A DNA stretch of 64,000 bases from Candidatus Dormiibacterota bacterium (GTDB taxonomy: Bacteria; Chloroflexota; Dormibacteria; Dormibacterales; Dormibacteraceae): NCBI GenBank assembly GCA_003139695.1, contig PLJM01000008.1:26006-90005 (forward strand), written 5' to 3'. Of this stretch, positions 53,843-62,239 are shown in pieces. The notes under the pieces are model-generated. The model was given only the letters and a program-made list of their open reading frames with translations, searched no databases and was not told the origin of the DNA. Position 1 is the stretch's first letter. Each line of letters opens with the position of its first letter. Position numbers and translations under genes: made by a program.

Positions 53843-54086
53843 GTTGACCAGCGCCCCCGACTCCAGGTGGTCGAGGACGATCAGGCGACGCTGCTCAGAC
53901 TGTGGTCAATGTGATCCGGCCTCCATTCATGGGGTGACGGAATCACAGAACTGTTCGGGGGTGACATTATCTCAGAACTACTACACACATCAGAACGCAT
54001 CGTTGACAGGGGCGCCATAAAGTGGTACACGAGGCGTTGGGAAGCTCGGCCTGGGGTTCCGCTAAACCCCGCGGGGGGACGAGCGC
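53843..54086. other. Insertion sequence remnant before the Mau-like operon
   Basis: The recombinase copy breaks off abruptly at 53842. The next 50 nt read on the minus strand as RRLIVLDHLESGALVN, probably a transposase piece, followed by the short repeats at 53931-53978. No gene seen. Confidence 0.45.
53931..53978 (+). repeat. Two short direct repeats, IS21-like end
   Basis: GGGGTGACGGAATCACAGAAC (53931-53951) and GGGGTGACATTATCTCAGAAC (53957-53978, with one extra G) follow each other. Multiple short terminal repeats of this kind occur at the ends of IS21-family elements. No IS21 gene remains. Confidence 0.45.
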
Positions 54087-54617
54087 GTGGCGCCGCCGAT
54101 CGCTAGTGCTTTTGCCGCCGGCCTGCTGGCGGTGCTTTTGGCGGCCAGCAGCATTGCGAAGCTGCGTGATCTGAATGCGTTCATGGGAATCCTTTCCGGT
54201 TACGGCGCGCTTCCGCGGCGGATGTCGCGAGCAATCGGATATGCCGTTCCAGTCTACGAAGCATTCCTAGCTGTCGGTTTGGTCTCGGGCGCGACGCGGG
54301 CCATCGCAGGGATTCTCGCCGCTGCCTTCTTCACGGGCACGGCTGGAGTCGTAGGTATGTCACTGATGCTGCACCGCGCCCCCGAGCGGTGCGGCTGCTT
54401 TGGTTCGGCGTCGACGTCAAAACCGGCTTGGTCGCTTGTCGGACTCGACGTAACGCTCGCCGTCGTTTCTCTCGGGGTGAGTGTGCTGTCAGAAAATGCT
54501 GTGACTTCAATTGGCGCGGACGTCGAGGCTGGTCTTGGCGCGGGGCTCTTCGCGCTTTTGGTGTGGACGTTGGCGACGTTCGGAGCCGTAAGCCAGCTCG
54601 AGAGGAGGAATGAATGA
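54087..54617 (+). CDS. MauE-like redox-associated membrane protein
   Basis: 176 residues from GTG 54087, with four or five hydrophobic helices. ASSIAKLRD in helix 1 and RCGCFGSAS between helices 3 and 4 are the MauE/DoxX-type signature. In methylamine-utilising bacteria MauE works with MauD in disulfide formation of the methylamine dehydrogenase light chain. It overlaps the MauD-like gene by 4 nt (ATGA). Confidence 0.88.
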   Translation: MAPPIASAFAAGLLAVLLAASSIAKLRDLNAFMGILSGYGALPRRMSRAIGYAVPVYEAFLAVGLVSGATRAIAGILAAAFFTGTAGVVGMSLMLHRAPERCGCFGSASTSKPAWSLVGLDVTLAVVSLGVSVLSENAVTSIGADVEAGLGAGLFALLVWTLATFGAVSQLERRNE

Positions 54618-55195
54618 CACAGAGTGAACTCGTTGCCGGCATGGTCTTCTTGTCCCTCGTCGTGGCCTGTGAATTGCTCTTCTTGCTGGCTCTCGCCCGC
54701 CAGGTCGGTCGCCTCTACATGCGCTTGCCGCCGGTCGGCGCCCGTGCACTTCAAGCAGGTCCCGAACTTGGCGAAGCGATCGGTCCTGTCGCGATCGACG
54801 ACCTTCGCGCCGTTCGATTGATTGTCGGCGGTCCGCACGATGAGGCAACGCTTGCTGTGTTTACCGCACCCGGATGCCGTGCGTGCGTGGAGCTAATTCC
54901 TGCTCTCCGAACGCTCGCTGGCGAACCAGGGCTTCAAGTCCACGTTCTTTCCCTGTCGGCCGATCCGGTCGAAAACCAGCAGTTTCAGACCAAGCTGGCC
55001 GACGCACGGGTTCGAGTTGCAGCTGCGCAAGGACTGGCCAAGGAGTTCAATATCACCCTCACTCCGTACGCGATTGTCCTAGACAGGCATGGAACGGTCG
55101 TCGGCAAGGGCGCGACCAGCTCGCTAGAGCACTTGGAAAGCCTGATCGCGTTGCTGGATCGACCGATCGAGGAATTGGCGGCCTCGAATGGATGA
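54614..55195 (+). CDS. MauD-like membrane-anchored thioredoxin-fold protein
   Basis: 193 residues. One N-terminal helix (about 8-27) anchors a thioredoxin-like domain with the redox motif CRAC in FTAPGCRACVEL and a cis-Pro in LTPYAIVLD. The length and order are those of MauD. It probably forms or isomerises disulfides in the Cys-rich product of the next gene, which it overlaps by 8 nt. Confidence 0.88.
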   Translation: MTQSELVAGMVFLSLVVACELLFLLALARQVGRLYMRLPPVGARALQAGPELGEAIGPVAIDDLRAVRLIVGGPHDEATLAVFTAPGCRACVELIPALRTLAGEPGLQVHVLSLSADPVENQQFQTKLADARVRVAAAQGLAKEFNITLTPYAIVLDRHGTVVGKGATSSLEHLESLIALLDRPIEELAASNG

Positions 55196-55640
55196 GATTG
55201 TCTCTCGGCTGCTGATTCGGCTCAGCGAGCGAACGACGCGCAGGCACGTACTTGCGCGCCTCGGCAGGGCCGCCATGGTCTTGGCAGGCGCGGGAGCCGT
55301 CGTTGTATTGGACCCGGAGATCGTTCTGGCCGTCAGCTGCTCAAGCTGGCAATACTGCGGCATTCACGGCCATCCATGTGCTTCGTGCACGGGCGGAAGC
55401 GACACGCAATGTCCGTCGGGTTGCAGATCGCAGTCCTCGTGGACCTATTGCTGTACCGATTCCTCCACCGGCTGTTCCTATTACATCGCTTACACAGACT
55501 GCTGCGGTTGCTCGCCAAGCTGCAGTACGTTCTGTACCAACTCAAACCAACCGAGCTGGTGTACTTCCGGGTACAGCTACGGATGTACTAAGGCGGTTTG
55601 TACTGGATTGTGCGGCGGTACGGGTTGCTTAAGTTGCTGA
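55188..55640 (+). CDS. Methylamine dehydrogenase light chain-like protein
   Basis: 150 residues. A Tat-type signal (TTRRHVLARLGRAAMVLAGA) is followed by a mature part with 20 cysteines. SSWQYCGIHGHPCASC, PSGC and YYIAYTDCCG align with the MADH light chain. Trp85 (SQSSWTYCC) and Trp124 (NQPSWCTSG) sit where the two tryptophans forming the TTQ cofactor lie in MauA. More cysteines than the 12-14 expected, and a shorter C-terminal part. No mauG is visible in this cluster, so TTQ formation is uncertain. Confidence 0.8.
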   Translation: MDEIVSRLLIRLSERTTRRHVLARLGRAAMVLAGAGAVVVLDPEIVLAVSCSSWQYCGIHGHPCASCTGGSDTQCPSGCRSQSSWTYCCTDSSTGCSYYIAYTDCCGCSPSCSTFCTNSNQPSWCTSGYSYGCTKAVCTGLCGGTGCLSC

Positions 55641-55789
55641 TGTCCACTGCTGTTATGGCCTTAAGGGTTTCCGGACTTGCGATTGCCATCGCGGCCGGTA
55701 CGCTCATCGCCGCTTCCGTCCACGTCCTACCGATTGTCGCCGTCTCGCTTGGTGCGCTGTCTGGCGCGTCGAGCATCTGGTCCGGTTGA
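55640..55789 (+). CDS. Small membrane protein, possibly N-terminus of the next gene
   Basis: 49 residues from ATG 55640, overlapping the light-chain-like stop (TGATG). Two hydrophobic stretches end SGASSIWSG, then TGA at 55787. The next gene begins four codons later in the same frame. Joined across the TGA, the two would form one protein of about 251 residues, and the TGA would lie where CcdA/DsbD-like proteins have the Cys of an S-P-C motif. Confidence 0.6.
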   Translation: MSTAVMALRVSGLAIAIAAGTLIAASVHVLPIVAVSLGALSGASSIWSG

Positions 55790-55798
55790 GGTTTTTCA

Positions 55799-56395
55799 AT
55801 GGTGCAAACCCTGTCCGCCGTGCGTGGACAAGAACGCCGTAGGCTCATCGCGATCGGGACCTTTGCAATTGGCTCGTTGTTTGGTTCGGCTTCGCTCGGC
55901 GCGGTTCTCAGTTTTGCGGGCGCGATAGTGCAACACGTCGTCCCAAGCGCGGCCGCCATGGCGCTCCTCGCGGCTGTCGCGTTCGTAGCGAGCTTACTAG
56001 ACCTGGAGTTGATTTCACTTCCTAGACCACAACGGTCAGCTCAGGTTCCGTCGGCATGGCGTAACCGTTGGCCTCTCGCTGTTGCCAGTTTCGGCTACGG
56101 AGTTGTGCTAGGGATTGGCATCCTGACATTCATACCGTTTGCAGCGTTTTACGTCGTTCTCGTGGCGGGCATCCTTTTCGGCTTCCCGCTGGGCGTTTAC
56201 CTGATGCTTGGCTATGGCGCCGGCAAGGCAGTCATGACGGTGGTTCTGTCGGCCCGGCCCTCGGACCCCGAGCGAGTCCCGTGGCGAAAGCTAATGGCGA
56301 ACAGATGGGCTGTTGCCCTCTTGAACGGAACTTTTCTGGCAGTGATCACCGGATGTTTGGCGTGGGAGGCACAAGTGGCATGGCGACCAATCTAG
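55799..56395 (+). CDS. CcdA/MauF-like integral membrane protein
   Basis: 198 residues from ATG 55799. About five hydrophobic helices, with RRRLIAIGTFAIGSLFGSAS and FGFPLGVYLMLGYGAGKA, resembling the CcdA/DsbD transmembrane group to which MauF belongs. MauF and MauE/MauD are needed for methylamine dehydrogenase assembly. If it is read through the preceding TGA the protein would be complete at the N-terminus. It overlaps the next gene by 16 nt. Confidence 0.65.
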   Translation: MVQTLSAVRGQERRRLIAIGTFAIGSLFGSASLGAVLSFAGAIVQHVVPSAAAMALLAAVAFVASLLDLELISLPRPQRSAQVPSAWRNRWPLAVASFGYGVVLGIGILTFIPFAAFYVVLVAGILFGFPLGVYLMLGYGAGKAVMTVVLSARPSDPERVPWRKLMANRWAVALLNGTFLAVITGCLAWEAQVAWRPI

Positions 56396-57504
56396 CCCGC
56401 CGATATGCAATCGCAAGGTCAATGCTCGTCGGAATTTTGCTGTCGTCGACCCTAATTGCGTGCGGCAGGCCGGCTACCACAGTGGTCGGTCCACGTGACG
56501 ATCTGGCTGCGACCGGCGGTGCGGCTACCTATTCACACTTGATCGCGGTCGTCGTCCACGGTGCATCCGGGCACGTCGCGGCGTTGGACGTCCCGTCCTT
56601 GACAGTAAAGAGCACCTTTGCAACTGGGTTTCAACCGGAGGCTGTGGTGGACTCGATGGGATCTCTGGTCTTTGTGCTTTCTACCGAATGGGACGGCGGA
56701 CCTGCGTACGGGCCTTCTTTCGTCAATGTGTTGGCCTCGCCAAGTTTGACCATGGTTACTAAGATTCCCGTGCAAGATCGTGTCATCTACCCAGGGCAGG
56801 GGCCCCGCGCCATTGCGGTCTCGCCTGACGGAACGACAGTGTTTATCTATCACTACGCTGTCGCTACCAACCTCCAAGCACGCTACTGGGTCACGGCCCA
56901 ATCGGTAGTTACGCACGTTATCAAGGCGGCGCACGATCTTCCAGATTGCGGACCGGCATTCTTAGCAATGGTCCGGGCGGGCCAGTCGTTGGCCGTTACC
57001 TGTCAGAACGGCCAGATACAGCTCCTGCGCGGTACCGATCTTGCGGCTGAAGGGACTGCAACCGTTCCCATGCAACTAAATGTACTCAAGCCTGATTGGA
57101 CCGAGATCACCGCTGTGGCGACCGCGAATCAAGGGAACACGCTCTTCGCCATCTCGCGGAACCTTCAGCTCTTTCGGCTGGATGTCCCAGCGCTCAAGGG
57201 AACTATCGTCCGTCCCCCGATTCGGTCCGGGCGAAATAGCCTGATAAACCAGTTGTTGGCAAGCGATGTTGGTGAAGTGTGGTTTGCTCGTGACGATTCG
57301 TTGAACGTCGTTACGTTTGCTGTCGCGACGCAGCGTACGGCAGAAGTATCCGCGCCTGGCCTAAGGTGCTTCGCGCTGATGGGACCCGAGATATATGTGG
57401 CTTCCGCCGGAACCGTTCGACGCACGTCTGGATCGGATGTAGTCGAGCTCCTATTGCAGCCACAATTGCCTGATGGAGTCTCGCAGCTTCTTCCAAGCGC
57501 TTAG
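56380..57504 (+). CDS. Beta-propeller lipoprotein, MauB-like position
   Basis: 374 residues from ATG 56380, preceded by GGGAGG. A signal peptide with lipobox LIAC is followed by repeated strand motifs of a seven-bladed propeller: HVAALDVPSLTVKSTFATG, PRAIAVSPDGTTVFIYH and LFAISRNLQLFRLD. The fold and its place next to a light chain-like gene match the methylamine dehydrogenase heavy chain MauB; sequence similarity is too weak to be sure of activity. Confidence 0.7.
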   Translation: MATNLARRYAIARSMLVGILLSSTLIACGRPATTVVGPRDDLAATGGAATYSHLIAVVVHGASGHVAALDVPSLTVKSTFATGFQPEAVVDSMGSLVFVLSTEWDGGPAYGPSFVNVLASPSLTMVTKIPVQDRVIYPGQGPRAIAVSPDGTTVFIYHYAVATNLQARYWVTAQSVVTHVIKAAHDLPDCGPAFLAMVRAGQSLAVTCQNGQIQLLRGTDLAAEGTATVPMQLNVLKPDWTEITAVATANQGNTLFAISRNLQLFRLDVPALKGTIVRPPIRSGRNSLINQLLASDVGEVWFARDDSLNVVTFAVATQRTAEVSAPGLRCFALMGPEIYVASAGTVRRTSGSDVVELLLQPQLPDGVSQLLPSA

Positions 57505-57565
57505 CCGTCGTTACCGTGACCATCCCATTGACGCGCCGGCAAGAGGACGCTTCGGCCCTCGGGCG

Positions 57566-58087
57566 ATGTTAGTAGCCTCTAATCCAGGTGCTTGCCGGGT
57601 TTTCCGTGACTTTGGTGGCGTCGCAGTGCTGCTGGTTACGTTCGCCTGTGCAGGAACCATGCCGAATCCAAGTCCTACGTCGCAACTCCCTCCGCCACGT
57701 GATGGAGCGGCCTCCTGCGCGCAGGCAAGCGCCGAGTCCGACCTCGTGCGCCAGCTCAGCAGGACCGGCGTCAGGGTGACCGCCGTGTCGGGATCCACGG
57801 ACGTAGGGCTATTCACTGGCGCTACCAGCGTCTGCTTGTTCGATGTCGGGCGGGAATCGTTCGAGGTCGCGTTCTTTGCCACTGCGGATGCCGCGGCGGC
57901 GGATAGTATTTGCGAGACTCAGTCCGGTGGTCGATACCTGTATCAAGTTGGCGGGCACGAAATTGACGCGGCATATCGCCTCTACTGGACGATCTCAGGC
58001 TCCCTCATTCTTTGGACCAACAGCGGAACCTTAAATGAAGACATTCGGCGGAGCCAGGGCGGAGTGACGCCAAGCTGTCCCAGCTGA
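57566..58087 (+). CDS. Predicted lipoprotein
   Basis: 173 residues from ATG 57566. A hydrophobic stretch with lipobox TFAC, a Pro/Ser-rich linker, then a folded part with four cysteines (ASCAQAS, SVCLFD, DSICETQ, PSCPS). It is probably the last gene of the Mau-like operon. Possible role with the propeller lipoprotein; no family recognised. Confidence 0.6.
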   Translation: MLVASNPGACRVFRDFGGVAVLLVTFACAGTMPNPSPTSQLPPPRDGAASCAQASAESDLVRQLSRTGVRVTAVSGSTDVGLFTGATSVCLFDVGRESFEVAFFATADAAAADSICETQSGGRYLYQVGGHEIDAAYRLYWTISGSLILWTNSGTLNEDIRRSQGGVTPSCPS

Positions 58088-58317
58088 CGAGCACGGGCTC
58101 CATCACGAACCCGTTCCGGTTCGCAGGTCAGTACCAGGATTCGTCCGCGACTGAGTCCGGCTTCTATTACCTGCGGGCTCGGTACTACGATCCGAGCACG
58201 GGCCAATTCATTTCTCGTGACCCAGTCGTCGCTAGGACAAGGCAACCGTACTCGTACGCGGGGTGTGGGGGTCACATATTCATCGGCGGGCAGGCTACTC
58301 GGAGTAGGGTGGCCTGA
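58081..58317 (+). pseudogene. RHS-repeat protein fragment
   Basis: The frame reads NPFRFAGQYQD, YYLRARYYDPSTGQFISRDP and QPYSYAG, the hallmark of the RHS core end. The expected continuation (DNPLNFVDPTG-like) is replaced by unrelated sequence from about 58,262, where the IS110 element probably begins. No upstream RHS repeats are present. Confidence 0.85.
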
Positions 58318-58344
58318 CCGATAGACATCCCACGGCTGGAAATG

Positions 58345-59562
58345 TCAAGCGGCAACATCGATTGCGCTGCGCCACGCGACCTCCTCGAGATAGGTCTGCT
58401 GGTTAGTCAGGCAGCCGTGAAGGACGCCGACCAGTCGGTTGCCGAGAGCGCGGAGGGCTTGGTGATGAGTCTGCCCGCGGGCGCGCAGCGAGTCATATTT
58501 GCGGCGGGCGCCTTCGGACCTGGTGATAGCCGCGAAGGCCCACTGGTAACAGGCATCAGCAAGCCGCCGGTTGCGCGCCACCCGGGCGAGGACGACTTTG
58601 CGGGTCCCGGAGGCCTTGGTGATGGGCGCGGTGCCGGCGTAGTTCTTGCGCGCCTTAGGATGTGTGAATCGAGTCCGGTCATCACCGAACTCGGCTAATG
58701 CCCGGGCGCCGAGGACACGACCGAGTCCAGGCAGACTGAGGTAGATCTCGGCGTCCGGGTGCGTTTCAAAACTCGCGGCCAGCTCCCGCTCGAGGGCATT
58801 GATCTGCTGGCTGAGCTGACTGATGATGGCCGCGCAGGCGGCGACGCTGTGGCCATAGGCTTGGGCGACCAGCGCCGGCGCCTCCAGCTGGGGCCGGCGC
58901 AGCTGAGTCTGGATCTGGGCCGCCTTGGTCTCCAGATTGCGCTCGCGTCCGGCGCGCCGCAGGGCTGAGGCAATCTTGGCTCGGGAAAGGGCGCGGCCGC
59001 GGCTGGGCGTCGATGCTAGCTCCAGGATGGCGATGGCGTCCGCAGAGCCGAGATCATCGAAGGCAGCCAGAGCCCCCGGGTAGAACTCGCGCAAGGAGTT
59101 GCGCAGCTGATTGACCTGGCGCTGCCGACTCCAGATCAGGCCCTGATGGGCTCTGGCCAGGATCTTGACCGCCTCGGCGAGCTCAGAGTCTCCAGCCACC
59201 GGCCGGTGCTGGTGACGGTCGGTGCGGACCAGGTCGGCCAGCACCCGGGCGTCGCCGGCGTCTGACTTCGCGCCCGAGGTCGCATGGCGGTCTCGATACC
59301 GACTCGCGGCCAGCGGATTGATCGCGAAAACCTGGTAGCCGGCGGCCAGCAAGGAGCCGACCAGCAGTCCGCGGTCAGTCTCGATGGCGACCACGACCGA
59401 AGCCGGCTCCTCAGCATGCTCGGCGATGAGCGCGTGCAGCTTGCCCACGCCTTCGAGTCCTTCTGCCACTCTTCTCTTGGCCAGCACCTGTCCGGCATCG
59501 TCGACCAGGCAGACATCGTGGTGGGCTTCCGCCCAGTCGATTCCGACAAAGATCATTGGCAT
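58345..59562 (-). CDS. IS110-family transposase
   Basis: 405 residues. The N-terminal DEDD (RuvC-like) domain begins FVGIDWAEAHHDV, then AIETDRG and KSDAGDARVLADL. The C-terminal Tnp_20 domain has LPGLGRVLGARALAEFGD and GTAPITKASG with the catalytic Ser region. Intact. IS110 transposases use a bridge RNA coded beside the gene to choose target and donor. Confidence 0.95.
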   Translation of the reverse strand: MPMIFVGIDWAEAHHDVCLVDDAGQVLAKRRVAEGLEGVGKLHALIAEHAEEPASVVVAIETDRGLLVGSLLAAGYQVFAINPLAASRYRDRHATSGAKSDAGDARVLADLVRTDRHQHRPVAGDSELAEAVKILARAHQGLIWSRQRQVNQLRNSLREFYPGALAAFDDLGSADAIAILELASTPSRGRALSRAKIASALRRAGRERNLETKAAQIQTQLRRPQLEAPALVAQAYGHSVAACAAIISQLSQQINALERELAASFETHPDAEIYLSLPGLGRVLGARALAEFGDDRTRFTHPKARKNYAGTAPITKASGTRKVVLARVARNRRLADACYQWAFAAITRSEGARRKYDSLRARGQTHHQALRALGNRLVGVLHGCLTNQQTYLEEVAWRSAIDVAA

Positions 59563-59780
59563 CTCCTTTCAGGCACGCGTGGACACCGAGCCGAGGAGAG
59601 CCGCGACATCCTAATAGAGCAGTGCTCAAGGCACAACATCCCACCGGTCGTCTTCTCTCCTCACCTCCCGGTGGGGCACTATCTATCGGTAGAGCTTCCA
59701 CGCTCTGGATTTCGAGAGTGCTCATCCACCGAGGGCTCGGACAAACCGCCCTATCTTGGCGGCTCTGCTGCTATTAGGAT
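59563..59780 (-). other. Candidate bridge RNA region of the IS110 element
   Basis: The non-coding 218 nt upstream of the transposase are the place where IS110 bridge RNAs are coded. CCTAATAGAGCAG (59613-59625) and CTGCTGCTATTAGG (59766-59779) are near-complementary and could close a long structure. Several internal small hairpins are possible. No RNA was modelled. Confidence 0.35.
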
Positions 59781-59791
59781 TTCGAGCGCCG

Positions 59792-60994
59792 ATGCTCTTC
59801 GCCCTCATGTACTCCTGGCTTCGGCTGCTCCTCGATCTGATTGATGTGAGGCTGCGAGTTCACGACCCCGAAGCGGAGCTGCTTCTGCTCCGGCACCAGC
59901 TTCGCGTCGTACGCCGTCAGGTCAAGCGGCCGCAGTTGAATACGGCGGATCGGACGATCATGGCGGCGCTGAGCCAGAGGATGAGCCGTGCGGCTCTGGT
60001 CGGGATGCTTGTCCAGCCGGAGACGGTTCTGGGTTGGCATCGCGAGTTGGTGAGGAGAAGGTGGGCGGCCTTCGGTCGTCGCCGCGGCCCGGGTCGGCCA
60101 GGTCTCGATGCCGAGCTCCAGAAGCTGATTCTGCAAATAGCGAAGGACAATCCGAGGTGGGGTTGCGTCCGAGTCCGCGGCGAATTGCTCAAGCTCGGTC
60201 ATCTGGTCTCGGCGACCGCGATTCGCAAGTTGCTGCGCCGGAACCGGATCGGGCCGGCGCCCTTGAGATCGCGGCAGATCTGGAAGGCGTTCTTGCGAGC
60301 GCAGGCGTCGGCGATCGTGCTCACCGATTTCCTCAGCGTCGACACCGTGTTTCTGAAGCGGTTCTACGTCCTCTTATATATGGAACTGGCGACCAGGCGA
60401 GTGATCTGGTTCGCGGTAACCGACCGCCCAGACGCTGCCTGGGTAACCCAACAAGCCAGAAATGTCAGCTGGGAACTGAGCCAGCTTGGGGTGCGTGCGA
60501 GATTCCTGATCCACGATCACGACGCCAAGTACGGCGGCGGGTCCGATCTGGCGTTCGAGAGCGACGGCGTGGCCGTGATCAGGACTCCGATCGCGGCCCC
60601 GAGGGCAAATTCGCACATCGAGCGCCAAATTGGCTCGACCAGGCGCGAGTGTCTGGACTGGCTCCTGATCCTCAATCGTCGGCACCTTGAGCGCATCCTG
60701 ACTGAGTGGCTCGAGCACTACAACAAGGCTCGGCCCCATCGTGGGCTCGATCTACAGACTCCGATTGCGCGCTCCGATCCGGTCGTGGCTTCGGGACCGG
60801 TGAGGTGCGATGAGAGACTCGGCGGACTACTGCGCGATTATTCGCGCGAGCCGATGCCGCCTCCGCCTGGACGCCGGTCCCACCAGCGGCCTTTGGCGAT
60901 GGAGTCGTTTTCGAGAGTGGCCCTTACGAGGCGCGCCGCACCAGGCCTTAGGTCCAATGCTTCAGCTGTACCGATGTCCAGAAGGACCAGTTGA
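59792..60994 (+). CDS. IS481/IS3-type transposase (rve integrase core)
   Basis: About 400 residues from ATG 59792. The DDE catalytic residues are visible: Asp in LSVDTVFL, Asp in IHDHDAKYG and Glu in NSHIERQIGSTRRE. The core ends near LGGLLRDYSRE. About 50 residues after this look like run-on into flanking sequence. N-terminal helix-turn-helix region precedes the core. Intact. Confidence 0.9.
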   Translation: MLFALMYSWLRLLLDLIDVRLRVHDPEAELLLLRHQLRVVRRQVKRPQLNTADRTIMAALSQRMSRAALVGMLVQPETVLGWHRELVRRRWAAFGRRRGPGRPGLDAELQKLILQIAKDNPRWGCVRVRGELLKLGHLVSATAIRKLLRRNRIGPAPLRSRQIWKAFLRAQASAIVLTDFLSVDTVFLKRFYVLLYMELATRRVIWFAVTDRPDAAWVTQQARNVSWELSQLGVRARFLIHDHDAKYGGGSDLAFESDGVAVIRTPIAAPRANSHIERQIGSTRRECLDWLLILNRRHLERILTEWLEHYNKARPHRGLDLQTPIARSDPVVASGPVRCDERLGGLLRDYSREPMPPPPGRRSHQRPLAMESFSRVALTRRAAPGLRSNASAVPMSRRTS

Positions 60995-61190
60995 TCCGCC
61001 ATGACGAATTTGTGTGCCCGACAACGTGTTCTAGAGCCCCAACACGCCTCGGTTAAGGATGTCGTCGTGGTTCGCCCGGCCTGGCCCGGCCCGTATAAGG
61101 TCCGCCGCGGTGGACGCGATGAAGGTGGCCACCGATAGCCATCGATGCTGCCGATAAGTGACTGGAACTAAGAGCGTCGGGCCAGCGACT
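60995..61190. other. Intergenic region, no gene seen
   Basis: Flank of the transposase gene. Only short frames. Confidence 0.5.
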
Positions 61191-61523
61191 TTAAGGGACA
61201 GTCCGAGGCTTCGGCTTGGCGATTGGCTGTTCGGATACACCGGGGTGAGGCTCTGTTAAACGAAGCCAGCTTGCTACTGCGTCAGTTCGGTTCGCAAAAC
61301 CATTGTCTCTGTAGAGCCGAACTAAATACGTCCTCACAGTGGCTACGGAAATCCCAAGATGGACAGCGATTTCGGCGTCGGTGAGTCCTTGCGCCAAGAG
61401 CGTGAGGACTTGGCGCTGGCGAGGTCCCGCGCGGAAAGGCGGCTTGGTCGCGGCGACCTCTTTTCCCCCACTTGACCGCATGTCCGACCGAGGACCAGCC
61501 AACTTGGCGAAAGTGTAGACCAC
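61191..61523 (-). CDS. Single-domain LuxR-type HTH protein
   Basis: 110 residues from GTG 61523; ATG 61481 is an alternative. The LuxR/GerE helix-turn-helix is at about 32-95: RQRQVLTLLAQGLTDAEIA and ISVATVRTYLVRLYRDNGF. It lacks a receiver domain. It is divergent from the second MauE-like module, which it may control. Confidence 0.85.
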   Translation of the reverse strand: MVYTFAKLAGPRSDMRSSGGKEVAATKPPFRAGPRQRQVLTLLAQGLTDAEIAVHLGISVATVRTYLVRLYRDNGFANRTDAVASWLRLTEPHPGVSEQPIAKPKPRTVP

Positions 61524-61651
61524 GTACTTAACGACATCAACACTGACGACTTGATAGTTCCGTAGGCGGTGCCATACTTCTTGCCAGCATCCTGGTCGAA
61601 CGAGTTATCTGGGCCATCAGGCTCTGAATTGGGCTGACCACAGGAGGAAGG

Positions 61652-62239
61652 GTGGGCTGGGTAGTCGTGATTACTCTTCGGGTAATTCTCGGGACAGTAT
61701 TGCTGGTCGCAGGGTTTGCCAAACTCAAATCGTCACCCTCCTCGTCATTTATTGCAGTAGATAGTCAAGCTGGTTTAGTACGGGTCGTCTTGCCTGTCGT
61801 CGAAATCCTTCTTGGGACGCTCATCCTGGTCGGCCAATGGCTAAGCGTCGTGGCCCCATCGGGGCTGCTGCTGTTCTTGGCATTTGTTCTGTACTCGCTA
61901 TGGCGCCTGACGAAAGGTGATCTATCACCATGCAATTGTTTTGGGCAATTGTCGAAGTCGATCACGGGAGTGCAGACGATAATTCGCAATTCACTCCTGC
62001 TTGCATTGGCCTCGGTGCTCGCTATCACCACCTTATTTCCAGACGCAGTCGGTGTTTTGGCCACGAATGGTCCTACGACAGCGGAGGACTTGGCAGCAGT
62101 AGTAATTCTCTCGTCCATCGGCCTTGTCTCACTCTATCTAATCGAACTAGTTGATCCTCGGGTACTGCGAGTCATCTGGACATCGCGCGGGCCGGCAGGT
62201 CCCGCCCCGCCGTCGATTCAGAGGGAGGTAGGAAGTTGA
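61652..62239 (+). CDS. MauE/DoxX-like membrane protein, second module
   Basis: 195 residues from GTG 61652, preceded by GGAGGAAGG. Four or five hydrophobic helices, with VAGFAKLKS in the first and LSPCNCFGQLS between helices 3 and 4, equivalent to RCGCFG of the first module. It overlaps the MauD-like gene by 4 nt. Confidence 0.82.
   Translation: MGWVVVITLRVILGTVLLVAGFAKLKSSPSSSFIAVDSQAGLVRVVLPVVEILLGTLILVGQWLSVVAPSGLLLFLAFVLYSLWRLTKGDLSPCNCFGQLSKSITGVQTIIRNSLLLALASVLAITTLFPDAVGVLATNGPTTAEDLAAVVILSSIGLVSLYLIELVDPRVLRVIWTSRGPAGPAPPSIQREVGS

Larger units (their letters stand above)
58262..59780 (-). mobile_element. IS110-family insertion element (approximate limits)
   Basis: Contains one transposase gene on the minus strand, a short 3' flank and about 220 nt of non-coding sequence upstream of it. 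The right limit in the RHS remnant is inferred from the break in RHS sequence. The other limit is uncertain because a second transposase gene follows directly. IS110 elements lack inverted repeats. Confidence 0.55.

Noticed and set aside
55677..55928. Frame containing WCKPCPPC near the CcdA/MauF-like gene
   Set aside because: Cys-rich by chance look; it is out of phase with both membrane protein frames and the rest of its sequence is Arg/Ser-rich shadow.
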